Assembly: GCA_025201705.1 (NCBI GenBank) | Contig: MU616876.1 | Span: 5,046 to 35,110 of the forward strand | Source: Dissophora ornata | Taxonomy: Eukaryota > Mortierellomycota > Mortierellomycetes > Mortierellales > Mortierellaceae | Length of the DNA stretch: 30,065 nucleotides | Direction: 5' to 3' | Translations under genes and position numbers: made by a program | Notes under the pieces: generated by a model | What the model was told of the DNA's origin: nothing | Database searches by the model: none | Seen by the model: the letters and a program-made list of their open reading frames with translations, nothing else | Part shown: piece after piece, positions 10,260 to 21,879 of the stretch | Position numbering within the stretch: position 1 is the stretch's first letter | Layout of the letters: each line of letters begins with the position of its first letter

Positions 10260-12975
10260 ATGCCAGTCGCATCAAAACACGCTATGGTGGTCTGCTTTCC
10301 ATCAAGTCATTTCACTAAATCTACCATCCAACTCTACTGTTATGTTCTTGTCCAGGTTCCCGCACAGCCTGTGCTTGCTGAGAAACCTTTCCGAGACAGC
10401 AAGTCTCGTTCTTCTTCTCCAAGTCCATCGGAAACTGTAGATGAATGTATTTCTGGCGTGTTGATTGACTATATCGATACACCTGCCCCAAAGAAGGCAA
10501 TTAGACATTCGATCGGGTTTCAAGTCGACGAAAAGGTTCGCGATCCCTTTCAGATGTATTATGCAGACCCGAGGCAGAAAGTCGATCTGCCGACCATGTT
10601 TGCCCAAGCACGCGACTGTGTGGCAAAGGTCTCCGAAGACGGAAGGGTAAGCCGCATGCGTAACAGCCTCTATTTCTCGCCACGCTTAGCAGGATTTCAG
10701 ACTCACTTCCAGCATCTTCACAATCGTATTCTCTGGGAATAGTCGATCAACGTGTCGGGCGAGAACAAGGACAATGTCAACAAGTGCATCGTGCAGATCC
10801 AACAGATGCAGGAATACTTTCTTCGTACGCCATTCAGGATGGAAAAGGTCTCCCTCGTTTACGGAAGTAGGCGGGAAGAGTTCCGGCTGCAATTTGTACC
10901 TGTCGCAGAACACGAGTACTACTCGAAACGTATTCAGTACCTTCCAACCTCGCTCACCAGGGCTGGTCGTGACAGTTTTTGCGTTGCTGGAAAGGCTGTA
11001 TACGACGTGGACCGCGACGTTTGGGCACTGCGCAAAGGTGTCTGGCAACCAGCTCAATCCACAGCGTTGCCACCAAACCTGCCGGGCAGCAATGTCGTGC
11101 CCAGCACCTCACAGAAAGGAAAGGGACCGGCGCAGGGCGCCTGGGGCCGAGGATCAACGTCCGCTGGTCGCTCACCGTCAAGTGGATCCAGATCTGATGT
11201 CGCAGAATGGCACGAGCAAGAATATCCAGCATTCGGATTTGCCCCTCCCAAGGGGCGTGCCACCCCTGACAAAAGCCAGTCCATGTCACCCTCAGGATGG
11301 GGACCGCCTTCGAGCCATTTGGCCTCAGCTCAGTCTCAAGTCCATTCTGCCTGGTCATCTTCTGCAGGATCAAGTAGCACAGGCTCACCGAAACCAACTG
11401 CCAGAGGGGCTCAAGTGGTAGTGAGAAAAATGGCGAATCCAGAATGGGCTGCGCCGACTTTCGAAGGAGGAGAAAGCGGCGATTTTCCTTCGTTGTCGAT
11501 GGGCCCAAAGAGCTCTCCGAAAAAGAGTGGCATGCCCACACTACCTCCACCACGGAAAGCAGAACCTCTTGACCCTAGAGAGTATACCACAGTAGGCAGC
11601 TCCGGCAGTGGAGAATCTGTACCCAAATCTTCCACGCCTCAAGGAAAGCCCAAAACCAATCAGCGGCCGGATATGTCGCGTCAAAGTGTGACAGCCACAA
11701 CGAGCAACGATGGTCTTATTTTCGGTGAGGAGGAGCTTGATTTTTTGGCAAACATTCCTATCCAGTCCTCGTCATCGAGACCAAAAGAGCGCGATAGTAG
11801 CGAACTGGAACTGGCCAGATTGGCTGATCCTGCCAAGGTGCACGAAGATTCTCGACGGGTCATTCGCACAATGCCACTGCTTCAGGCGTCCCCCGTTCGC
11901 TCGACCTCCTCGCAGATCCCATTTACTATTGGGATGCGAGACTATAACATGAGACGACTTTCGCAGGCCATTAGAAATGGCTTGAGTGAACTGCGGGGAC
12001 AGCGCAAGGAGATTCGGCTTATAGGACGACTTGGCTGCGTACTCTACCCCAAGGGCCCCTCGATTCTGAACCAGATATGGGAGTACACCCAACTCGAAAA
12101 AGTGGTCGTGAAGGAACGCGGCGTCCAACCCATATTTTGTCCAATCGTTACGATCAAAAACGAGGATGTGAACAATCTTTATGGGTTTTTGGGCCCATTC
12201 GCGACCGAGTCGGCTCATTTTGAGATTGAGTGCAACACGCGAATCAATCCTACGTCAAGATATGTTCGCACTTTGGTGACGGTTCCCTCGAAAGCCGCGA
12301 TTCTCGATCGCGTGGTGACGCCATGGGATACGTATGGAGAAGTGATCTGGAATGCAGTCGATAAGCACATGGACTTTGAGATCCTGCTCCAGGCAAGAGA
12401 GGGTGTGATCCATGACACCAAGTCTGCTCTCGGAAGAACAGACGTGAAGCCATTCAGTACTTTCCGCAAGAAACTGTCCATCGGAACCCACAATAGCCAC
12501 ATCACCTGCTACGACATCAATGGCTATTTGGAGGTGTTGAGCATCAACTTTAAGGAGACAAGGACGTACGTGAAGCCTGGGGGATTTACTGTGGTTATTC
12601 ACAAGATCGAGGAGCTGAAGTTGCAGAGGACTGCGGGTCTCGACGCTGTGACAGCACGCACGTTTGGCAATGGCAGAAAGTGGTATGAGATCGAGGTAAG
12701 TTTTACTTTTTTGTTACTGGAAGAATCGGGAGCAATGTATATTGTAATTGCTTCAAGAGCCGAGCATGTTGACGGAGGTGATATGATTTGCTTACTAGGT
12801 GCACAATGAAAATATAAACCGCAACTTGCTGTCGAACCTGACGCTGATTCCAGGGACAGTAGCAGACTGGGAGGTGGATGGCCTTGTGGGACCAGATCCC
12901 AGCAAGTCGGAAGAGTTGGAACGAATTGTCAAGACATTGATGCTCATTGTGGACGAATGCCAGGAAAAGTTTTAG
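10260..12975 (+). CDS. Conserved-looking fungal protein with KH-like segment; function not recognised
   Basis: Exons 10260-10646, 10743-12695, 12799-12975; 838 aa. I do not recognise a named family. Residues about 115-150 (DGR joined across intron 1 to SINVSGENKDNVNKC) resemble the core of a KH RNA-binding fold. The middle (about 230-480) is Ser/Pro/Gly-rich and probably disordered. The C-terminal third (about 510-835) looks globular and conserved. It might match a fungal domain of unknown function such as DUF7905, but that is a weak recollection. Intron 1 (GTAAGC...ATAG, 96 bp) removes an in-frame TAG at 10740-10742. Intron 2 has GTAAGT and CTAG ends. The start at 10260 has a good context (AAAAATGCC) but is uncertain: a TCCAG at 10351-10355 could be an acceptor, making the first residues partly intron. 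An AATAAA lies at 13078-13083. Confidence 0.72.
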
Positions 12976-13186
12976 TTCCGCGAAAGCTGCTAAGAAAAAA
13001 ACAACTCCTCCCCCTACTTGCAGCGTTCCTTGACTCTAGCATTTGCAATAACACAAGCCGACAAAATCAAACCAAGCAATAAAGAAGAGTAAAAAAAAAC
13101 AATCCCTATCGCTGGTGGCAACAAAAGTATGGATGAGAATTATTTATTTGAGCGTAGTAATATACATTTAATATTGTGGGCGCCTT
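12976..13186. terminator. Convergent 3' region with AATAAA poly(A) signal
   Basis: 211 bp between the TAG of the plus-strand gene and the end of MED25 on the minus strand. A canonical AATAAA at 13078-13083 on the plus strand, followed by an A-run near 13093-13100, fits the poly(A) site of the KH-like gene. The MED25 3' UTR must share this short space. Confidence 0.55.
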
Positions 13187-15857
13187 CTATCCTTGATTAG
13201 GGTCTTGAAGATGGCCCTGGTTCTGCTGCTGCTGCTGTTGCTGCTGCTGTTGCTGTTGCTGCTGCTGTTGATGCTGTTGCTGGAGCTGATGCAATTGCTG
13301 TTGCTGCTGTTGAATCTGCTGCAGTTGAAGACGTTGTTGCTGTTGCATATTCAGTACGGGCGATCCAAACGATGCTCCTTGAAGGTTTGGCATCATGGTA
13401 GGAGTTCCAGCAGTAACCTGACCAGGCATCCCCATGGATTGGATCGGGCTATTGTTTGCATTAACAACTAAGAGAGACGACATATAGACAAAATAGACAT
13501 TTTTTTTTTTTTTAAAAAAGAGATGTCATTTTGAGCACCCAAACGAAATATTGCAAGTTCGAGAAAAAAAATAATCGTACCTTGTCCTGCTTGCGACGAT
13601 GCTTGTTGGAAAGCAAGCTGTTGTTGTTGCTGTTGTTGTTGATGTTGCTGCTGTTGTAAGATCCTATTCTGTTGAATCAGCTGCGCCTGCAACAAATACT
13701 GCTGTTGTTGCTGCTGTTGCGGAGTAATCATCCCAGGTTGATTCGACGGGGACATCATATTTGGGGAATTGACACCTGCCTGCTGTTGTTGTTGCTGCTG
13801 CTGCTGTTGCTGCTGTTGTTGCATAGCCCCAGCGAAACCACCGACACCGACATTCCCAACCGTCAAGTTTGGGATCGGTACCTTCAAGAACAACAATCCG
13901 ATCAGATTGAACCGTTTCTCATTATAGATCAACACCATACCAGCCTGAGGACCTATCTGTGGGAAACGAACAGTGGCGACAACTTTACGAATACCCATGT
14001 TCTTGGTCAGGGTCTCAAAGATGGATGAATTCTCGAGAGAGTTGCCGGCTGAGGGATAGATGTGGATAAAAGGAAGGCTATGTTCTTCGGCAAGCTTTTG
14101 GAGCTCAGAGGTCTTGGCCGGCATGTGACCCGAGATGACAAGTTTCTTGGGCCAGAGCGAAAACGAGCTGGCAGGAAAAAAAAAAAAAAAAAAAGTGAGG
14201 TGGGAAACGAAGGAATAGAACGGGTGAGTACTTTTCATTAGTCCTAGCAGCATCGATATGTCCCCCCCCCCAAACTCCTGGGTGAATGTGTATATGCACA
14301 GATTACGTACTATTCCTCTTCCAGGGATTTGTCAATCTTCTTGCCCGCAAACGTCGATACCACACAGACACATTCCCGAGGAGGCTGTCCATTCGCTCCG
14401 TTGATCATCCATGCGATTTCGCCCGACCAAACAGGGTCGCTGCCCAGCCCGTTAATACGTTGCTGCTCCTGAGCCTGGATCAAAAGCCGGTGCTGCAAAG
14501 TCTGTAACTGTTGCTGAGGAGTTGGCTGCTGCTGTTGCGGTTGTGGTTGCTGCGGTTGCTGTTGTTGCTGCTGTTGCTGCTGCTGCAAAGGTTGTGGCAA
14601 TTGCTGGTGCTGTTGTTGCCCATCCTGAACTGCGGTCTGTCCCTGAGGATGATTCTGCTGCTGCTGCTGCTGTTGTTGTTGTTGTTGCTGTTGTTGTTGC
14701 TGCTGCTGTTGTTGCTGTTGTTGTTGGAGCTGAAGTCTTTGCTGCTGCAAAAGCATGCTAAGCTGCTGCTGTAACTGAGGAGACTGTTGCTGTTGTTGAA
14801 TCTGCTGTTGAATCTGCTGTTGACGTTGTGCAGTCAAGAGCTGTACCAACTGCTGCTGCTGTTGTGGGGTTAATGCGTTAGCATTTGCACGTTGCTGCAA
14901 CACCCGGAGCATATTCAGCTGAGGTTGCGTCAATTGCGTAGTGGGAAGCTGCTGACCCGCGGCAAGATTCGTCTGTAGTGGTTGGGGTGGGCGCTGCTGC
15001 TGCTGATCTTGTTGTTGTTGTTGTTGCTGTGCTTGTGCCTGTGCCTGTGCCTGTGCTTGTGCTTGTGCCTGCTGCTGCTGTTGCTGGACCGCAGCAGTGA
15101 CAATAGGAGATCCTGCTGCAATGTTTGCCGCTGGTGAACCCACGTTTCGCTGTAAGGGTGAGCCCACAGCCGCAGTTTTGGCTGTCAAGGGCGACCCCAT
15201 ACCTGGAGCAACACCTGTCTGTTGAGGTTGCTGTTGACCTTGGTTCGGCTGTTGTTGCTGCTGCTGTTGCTGGGCCTGCAATTGAGGCTGCAGAGGCTGT
15301 GCCTTGAGATGTTGTTGCTGCTGCTGATACAGATTATACTCCTGACCCGTAGCAAGAGGTTGCTGCGGTTTGACAGGGCTGGCAATCACGCCACCCATGC
15401 CTGCAGAACTTGCAGGTGTCTGATTCGGGAATGCCAGCTGCGATTGTTGCTGTTGGGCTTGTTGCTGAGCCTGCTGAGCCTGTTGTTGTTGCTGCAATAG
15501 GAACTGCCGCTGTAGCTGCTGTTGTTGAACTGCTACTCGCTGAGCCTGAGCCTGAGCCTGGGCCTGGGCCTGAGCCTGAGCCTGAGCCTGAGCCTGGGCC
15601 TGAGCCTGAGCTTGGGCCTGAGCCTGAGCCTGGGCCTGGGCTTGAGCTTGAGCCTGAGCTGCCTGCTGAGCTGCTGCCTGCTGAGCTGCAGCCTGTTGTA
15701 CTGCAGCCTGTTGTGCTGCCAATTGAGCTGCTTGCTGTTTAATAAGTGGCGACATTTGCGGTTGCTGCTGCTGTTGCTGTGTCTGCGATTGTTGTTGTTG
15801 TTGTTGCGTCTGTTGCTGTTGTTGTTGTGTCTGTGGTTGTTGCTGTAGTTGTTGCTG

Positions 15858-15899
<42 letters not shown>

Positions 15900-17976
15900 T
15901 TGCTGCTGCTGTGCCTGTCGCAACTGGGCCAGTTGTTGTTGTTGGCCCCGGATTGCTTGTAACTGCTGTGGCGTGAACTGCTGCTGCTGAGGATGCATTT
16001 GCGGAGTAGCTGTTAGGGACTGGGTCTGAACAGCATGCTGCTGCTGCTGCTGCGGTTGTTGCTGAGGCGTCGATACAAGTTGCGGGGTGTTATTGCTATT
16101 GTTGTTGTTGCCGTTGCTGCTCTTCGCCTGAGCTGCCGCCACGGCACGAGCAGCTTTCGTCATCGCGGGGCTTGTCATAATCGTCGGCGCCGGTGCACCA
16201 ACTGCTGCAGCAGTAGTCATAGTGTCCCCAGAGACTTCAGGGGTACCCATGGACGCCACTGAATCGACTCCACCGCCTGGCTTTGTCCCTTGATCCATCT
16301 GCAATCCCTTCTTAGTGTCCTCTGGGGAGGGCACAAGTGCTGATGGCGTGTGAGTGCCCTCTTCGATTTTGGTCCGTTTTACTGATGAATTGCCAGACAT
16401 CTTTGGAGAACTTCCCATAGCAGCGGGTGAGCTGGCAGAGGTTTCCCGTTTGAGATCCATAGAATCTGAAGCCCCGTTCATGCTTGGTCGCTTGGTTGCG
16501 GTTCCTGCACCAAGGGTATGGCTATCTGAGATCAAGGGCGATGAGCCTGCTGGCGTTGTTGTTGTAACCGTGACGGTAGTAGAAGGAGGAGGTGGTGGTG
16601 CAGAGGGTAATTGGAATCCTGCAAGTTTGACAACATGGTTGGCCGAGGGCTTGGGTGTTGCGTCGATGATATCGATAGTCTGCTGGTTCACCTAGTGTTG
16701 TGTGTGTGCATATATGCGGGCTCCATGTTAGGATCACATATCATCATGGGCGGTTGATATCATAGCCCATCAGAGGAGAGGCATCGCCTGGCTTATGATC
16801 CTTGTTACCTTCACAACCAAGTCGACGAGCTCGCTATGTTCTGATGGAGAGACCAAAGATAAGGATATAGAGTGCTGAAAGAGAGAGAGAGAGAGAGAGA
16901 GGACATTCGTTAGCATCGGTTCTCGTGAACAGGGGCATCTCACTAGCAATGGGCAGGGATTACTACCTTGCGCAACTCTTGGGCGGCGTCTTCATAGTTG
17001 AAACCATCGTATCTTTCAGTGGAGTTGCACCGGCATCCTGTCAAGTGCGGGTCGCTGTCAGCAACAAGAATAAGATGTCGCTCCGGTTCCGAGCTGCCGT
17101 CGCTCACCCGAAGTTCGTCATACTGGTCAAACATCTATCCACATTAGACACGGGTCAGTCAATCCGTTGCTTTGCTTTGCTTTGCTTCGCAAATACTCCT
17201 GAGAGGCCTTACCTCCAAGGCTGATACTAATCCCTCAGTGACAGCATTACGAAAGACGCCTCCGTATTCAAACTTGATTTGTCGCAGCTCGCGGATGAAA
17301 GAGACAGGGTCAATGGTGAAGTAACGCGTGTCAAGAGTCGAAGTCGAGCTTGGCTGATAGTCGCCATAGATGGCCAATCCACACCGCACTAGAGGCTAAC
17401 GACCAAGAAAACAGAAAGGATGTCTAGGATTGTCAGAACCTTTACATCCGCCATGCAATGGCTATAGCGGCTTTCAGGCAGCTCCGCTCTCTATCGGTGT
17501 TCTTACCGCATCCTTGGGTCGGGGCTGGTTTGTTTCCGGATCAATTGGAGGTGAACGAAAGTGTCTAACCGTCGCGCCGCATGAGATGAGTGTACAAAAG
17601 CAGTGTCAGCATCAACTGTAGAACATATCCATGTCAATGGAGCTATCACAGCAAACGCGTTTTTTTCATCCAAGCATTTTTTGTGCATGCTTTCTAATCC
17701 ATCGATCAATCACACCCTTGCTGGGAGGAGGGGTTATTTTTACCGAACGATAGGCTCGATATACGAGATAAGAAGCGACTCGAAACTGGAACCCATCCTT
17801 GCCGAGTTCTCGATAGCAAAGACACACAGGATCTCGTGTCGCTGGCTGGGAGGGCCTGGTGTGGAGACGCTGTGGAGAGGCATGGGTGAGGCACTGGCCC
17901 CTGGCGAGGACAGGCCAAACGCGGGCGACGCGGCTGTGGGCCCCAAAGAGGGCGTGTGCGCATTAGCCGCCAGCAT
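13187..17976 (-). CDS. MED25: Mediator complex subunit 25 (vWA + Q-rich + PTOV/ACID domain)
   Basis: Exons (complement): 17976-17744, 17564-17507, 17395-17213, 17134-16967, 16874-16809, 16691-14311, 14167-13581, 13467-13187; 1318 aa. Nuclear Mediator subunit that links transcription activators to RNA polymerase II. An N-terminal von Willebrand A domain (about 45-235) has the MED25 layout: FAIENSARMGSSFESLLISY, then CGLAIYGDYQ, IKFEYGGVFRNAVTEGL, RHLILVADSDPH and HSISLSLVSPSEHSELVDL. The vWA domain tethers MED25 to Mediator in other species. Residues about 240-980 are low-complexity, with long Gln runs and a run of about 20 Ala-Gln pairs. The PTOV (ACID) activator-binding domain lies at about 983-1130 (VWSGEIAWM ... 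FLKVPIPN). A second Q-rich tail ends the protein. The ATG at 17976 opens exon 1. All eight exons join in phase. The gene is absent from budding yeast but known in animals and plants. Confidence 0.9.
13867..14450 (-). repeat. PTOV domain copy A (in MED25), partner of an inverted duplication
   Basis: 147 codons (GLGSDPVWSGEIAWM to VPIPN) interrupted by one phase-2 intron at 14168-14310. The other copy is at 26192-26775 on the opposite strand. Both spans are 584 bp, align without gaps at the protein level (105 of 147 identical by hand count), and have the intron at the same codon. The minus strand carries a T19 run (A 14176-14194) just before the acceptor. Confidence 0.9.
15537..15662 (-). repeat. 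Hexanucleotide repeat coding for about 20 Ala-Gln pairs in MED25
   Basis: On the minus strand the units are GCTCAG or GCCCAG, interspersed in an irregular order, giving an alternating Ala-Gln stretch. A shorter Ala-Gln block occurs at about 15027-15072. Flanking sequence is CAG/CAA glutamine repeat. Such arrays are expected to vary in length between strains. Confidence 0.9.
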
Positions 17977-18538
17977 TGATGGTGTGTTGTAATGTGTCGT
18001 ACTGTCCTGGTCAGCTCTTGTGGTTTGTTGTTGCTGTAGGATATGATGAGGTTGCCAGAGACAAACAAGAGAGGGGGAGGGGGGGAGGAAGAGGCGGTGC
18101 GAATGGACGAGAGTGATGATGACTGATCACAAGAGATCGTCTCTTATTTTAAGGTTTTTATTTGTTCCAGGTCAATGCGAGGTGATGGGAAATATGCACC
18201 AGGATGACTGGCAGCTGGGTGGAGAATCGATCGAATGAGAGTCGAGCAAGGAGGCGAGAGAATGACAGTCAAGCAAGGAGAGGCGAGAGAATGATAGTCA
18301 GGCAAGGAGGCGAGTGAATGAAGAAGTAGGGTTGTGAGGTGCATGTCTGGGGATCGCGGACGACCTTTTATACCGAGTGCGCTGCAGAATAAGGAATAAG
18401 AACACCCGAATATGGCTGCATAGAGATTCACAGGTTAGTAGTCACCATGCGGTGGTGCGGTGTGTGGCAGCACCACTCGCGCTGTTCTGTGGACTGAGTG
18501 TCCAGCCTCTCACATATCCACCTCTACTCCTCCCATCC
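17977..18538. other. MED25 promoter side / intergenic spacer with tandem repeats
   Basis: 562 bp between the MED25 start and the end of the next minus-strand gene, so it should hold the MED25 promoter and the 3' UTR of the 18539-19995 gene. Apart from the 25-29 bp repeats at 18241-18321 and a G-rich run near 18072-18095, I see no gene. Confidence 0.55.
18241..18321. repeat. Imperfect tandem repeat, three units of 25-29 bp
   Basis: Units start at 18241, 18268 and 18297. Each has the form GTCRRGCAAGGA, then GGCGAG, then AATGA, with a 2-bp insertion in the middle unit. It is purine-rich on the plus strand and non-coding. It lies between two minus-strand genes, upstream of MED25. Confidence 0.8.
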
Positions 18539-19995
18539 TCACAGAAACGGGTTCTCGTCTTCCGTGCTCTCGGCGCTGTCTTGTTCGTCCTCGTCCTTCC
18601 TCTTCGTCTTCCAGCCCCCCAGTATCGCATCACTGCTGCTCAAAGACATGTTTTCCATCAGGTCAACAAACATCGGCTTGCGGATCGCCTGCATCTCAAA
18701 GATTTTCGTCCGCTCAATCTCCTCCAGCACACTCGGCTCTAGTACTTTGGCGCCCTCGCCTTGCCGCACCCTGACTCGCACATACGCCTCCAGCGGCCTC
18801 TTTGCCGAGACGTGGATTCCGACACCTGCAAATGTCGAATCCGTTCGCTGACCTGAAAGATTGACCCCCGGAGCACCGGGGAGTTCCAGGTACAGGGGGA
18901 TCACATTCGCATGTATCCACTCTAGAGAGTAGTCTGCCCTTAAAAAGATTCGATCGATCCAATGCATGCAGGTCTTGAGCGCTACCGCCTTGGGCCGCTC
19001 CTCCCGATCCTTTGTCACAATAAAGATCACCTTGCCACCGAGTCCCATTGGGACCCCATAGAGCTCTGCTTCTGATTGATCTATCACGCAAATGAGTTCC
19101 ATAGGTCCAGTGCGCAACTTTGAGGCATCAGAGATGCTGCTGAGAAGACTCTCCAGTCGCCTACTCTGATGCCTCAAAGACTGTGCGCAGTGCACTCCAG
19201 CCCCCTCGGTGCCGTGCCATTTGACAGAGGACTTATCCATGGTCATGGCCTGCAAGCTGGCCCAGGAGTCATCTGCGACAAACACGCTTTTCAGAGGAAG
19301 AGGTGTGTTCTCCACTTGAATGTCGACCATTCGCATCCGGTCAAAGAGGTCGAGTTTGAAGGGCTCTGCCAGCATCGCCTCGACGTGCTTATCAGAGTTT
19401 GGCGAGATGAGTAACGCCAAGATATTGGAGCGCAGTTGTAGGTCCAGCGCGCTATTGCCACTGACATTGCCATTAGTGTCTGTCGGTACTGACTCTATTG
19501 ATGCCTTTGCTGCTCCGGCATCAATGATATCTGGGATCACACGCACAATCTCTGCAAAAAGCTCTGCATGATACTTGAGGATAGGGCAAAGAATATCTGT
19601 TTCATAAGCTGTTAGCTTAGAATTGATAATGTGCAATTCAAAGATAAAACCCGACGATGCTACGGGAAGAATGACGAACCAGAGAAGAGAATGATGTATT
19701 GGGGTCGCAGGCGGTCTGAATCGGAAAGCTGTTCGATTTTGGAGCAGATCTTGCCTATCAAGACTTCGTTCTTGGCTACCAAGGCTCTTTTGAGCGGTTC
19801 ATCGGCGGGCAGCTCAGAACCAGCGTTGGCTAGCTGCTGGAGAAGGTCCTGCTGGGGCTCGCGTGAGGCGGGATGCTCCAGTTCCAGTTCCAAGGTGACA
19901 TTGGTGAGCTCTTGCCTGACGCTGCCACCGCCGGCATTGAGAGGAGACGAAGACGGGACGGGAGTTAAGGCGGGGGATGGGGCAGGGGAATCCAT
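18539..19995 (-). CDS. Unrecognised 457-aa protein divergent from Gtr1
   Basis: Exons (complement) 19995-19680 and 19596-18539, joined in phase 1 (donor CTCTG|GTTCGT, acceptor GAAACAG|ATATTC). I do not recognise the family. The start (MDSPAPSPAL) is Pro/Ser-rich. Residues about 25-125 look helical (QELTNVTLELELEH ... KNEVLIGKICSKIEQL ... ILKYHAELFAEIVRVI). The middle and C-terminal parts look mixed alpha/beta (MELICVIDQSEAELYGVP, GGKVIFIVTKDREERPKAVAL). The end is strongly acidic (DEDEQDSAESTEDENPFL). No signal peptide or membrane segment is evident. It shares a 337-bp upstream region with the Gtr1 gene, so joint expression is possible; a link to that pathway is only a guess. The long open second exon and clean splice phase support a real gene. 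Confidence 0.78.
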
Positions 19996-20332
19996 ATGGG
20001 CTATTACAGGGTCATTTCACTCGCAAGGGATTTTGGCAGAACTCAATGTCAGTGGATGGAAACGGACAGAGGTGGATGGGAGGGTGTGGAATGACAGAAT
20101 GCGCGACGCGTGCACAGCGAACAGCGACTCGGGTGTTGTTTGGGCGCGTGCCCTGAGCAGCACGTGACCTGCCAACGTCCCAGATGCACCACCGGGGCAT
20201 TTGTCTTTTGTGGAAGACTTTGCATTCCATTCCCTGCTTCTCCATTACCCCCCTGCATCTGCACCCAACTACATAGGCCTACATTCCTCGCTCCCTAGAC
20301 CCCACCCCCTCCTGCTGCCATAATCTGAAATC
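19996..20332. promoter_or_regulatory. Shared divergent promoter of the 457-aa gene and Gtr1
   Basis: 337 bp between two divergent ATGs. It contains GC-rich stretches (GCGCGACGCGTGCACAGCG near 20101) and a C-rich pyrimidine run (about 20235-20320) just upstream of the Gtr1 start. No clear TATA box is visible. The compact layout suggests a bidirectional promoter. Confidence 0.6.
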
Positions 20333-21879
20333 ATGAAGAAAAAAGTACGCGCACCATGCTCCCTGGTTTTCGCATGCGCTGCCAACACAATGAGCGACAT
20401 CCACTGACGAGAAGCCTCTTGTCATGTCTCTTGTCATGTCCGACCCAAACCAACACAACCCTACCCTAGGTGCTTTTGATGGGAAAGAGTGGCTCGGGCA
20501 AGACCTCCATGCGCTCCATCATTTTCTCCAACTATATTGCCAGAGATACGCGCCGTCTTGGAGCCACAAGTAACGTGCCTTTTTGCTGGAAACTAACGAC
20601 GCTTCCAACCCAAAACCACCAGACCTAATTGGGGTATCTTTGTCATGCTGCTTCACTCTCGCAATAGTCGACGTTGAACATTCGCATGTCCGCTTCCTTG
20701 GAAACTTGGTGCTCAATCTGTGGGACTGTGGAGGGTACGTTTTCTGTTCTTACCGTTGAGGCATCTAGGAACACACAAAAAGAAAACTCGTTTCAAAAGA
20801 CGAGAGCGAGCAAAACGTTGACCCATGCATTGATGTTTCTATTGGATGTAGACAAGAGGCGTTCATGGAAAACTACTTTGCTTCACAGCGCGACCACATC
20901 TTCAAGAATGTCGAGGTTTTGATCTACGTGTTTGATGTCGAGAGTCGGGATGTGGAAAAGGACATGCACTACTATCAGTCGTGCCTCGAGGCCATTATGA
21001 CAAACTCCAAGGACGCAAAGATCTTTTGTTTAATCCACAAGATGGATCTTGTTCAGGAGGACCAGCGAGACAAGATTTACAATGAGCGTGTGCTCGAGCT
21101 TCAGACGAGGTCCCTGCCTCTGCAGGTGATACCCTTCCGGACATCGATCTGGGACGAAACACTGTACAAGGTAAGAAGGGGAAACACGACATGCAGAACA
21201 CAGATGGTAGACCGTGCCTCGTAAAGCTAACTCTAGTCCACTGGTCTTCTGCCCTCACTCGTTTGCATCCCCAATAGGCTTGGTCATCGATCGTTTACTC
21301 TCTCATCCCCAACGTCCAGCTCCTGGAGAGCCATCTGGATAACTTTTGCAAGATTTGCGAGGCTGATGAGATTGTGCTGTTTGAGCGGATGACGTTCTTG
21401 GTCATTGCACACTCGACCAGGGTCGATAACGGGGATGTGCATCGTTTTGAAAAGATTAGTAACATTATCAAGCAGTTCAAGCTATCTTGCTCGTAAGTGT
21501 CGCGGTCTTTGTTCGCTAACAATGTTGACTCTTCATGTGTCGGGTGACTCACTGGTTCAATCTACTCTTGGATGCAGCAGGACACAGGGCAGTTTCCAGA
21601 GTATGGAAGTACGACACTCCAACTTTGCAGGATTCATCGACTACCTGACAGGCAACACATATGTGATGGTGATCATGTCGGATCCGACTATCCGTAAGTT
21701 ATTTAGTTGGAAAATGCCTCGGGAGTCGCTGTGCAACAATGTTCGCGTCTTGCTGCGAGCATGTCGCTGAACATTTGTTCCTTTTCCTCAACTTTATAGA
21801 ATCCGCGGCGACCCTTATGAATATTGGCATTGCTAGGAAGCACTTTGAAAAGCTGGAGGGAGCTCAGTTTTCAAAGTAG
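20333..21879 (+). CDS. GTR1: Rag-family GTPase Gtr1/RagA
   Basis: Exons 20333-20344, 20470-20569, 20668-20734, 20852-21170, 21278-21492, 21578-21693, 21800-21879; 302 aa, close to the usual 310. Gtr1 pairs with Gtr2 at the vacuole/lysosome membrane and signals amino-acid supply to TORC1. The protein starts [20 protein letters not shown], with the G1 loop GKSGSGKT at about 9-16. Switch [16 protein letters not shown]3 [14 protein letters not shown] and G4 [12 protein letters not shown] follow, then the roadblock-like C-terminal half ([11 protein letters not shown] ... [18 protein letters not shown] ... [23 protein letters not shown]). The first exon is only 12 nt (Met-Lys-Lys-Lys). Exon 6 has a NAGNAG acceptor (GCAGCAG), so it may start at 21578 or 21581, adding or dropping one residue. 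Every GTPase motif is intact. Confidence 0.96.

Noticed and set aside
10740..10742. In-frame TAG suggesting two separate genes or a broken gene at 10260-12809
   Set aside because: The TAG is the end of a 96-bp intron (GTAAGC...AATAG). Removing it keeps the frame and joins two halves of a KH-like motif.
14511..16080. Plus-strand open frames rich in Leu, Ala or Val over the MED25 region (and similar ones at 13193 and minus 25799-26129)
   Set aside because: They are the antisense and shifted readings of CAG/CAA repeats, with no independent gene signal.
17389..17395. Apparent one-base frameshift between MED25 exons 2 and 3 when the acceptor CTCTAG at 17389 is used
   Set aside because: The upstream acceptor GTTAG at 17396 restores the frame (KDA|PLVRCGLAIYG), so the gene is intact.
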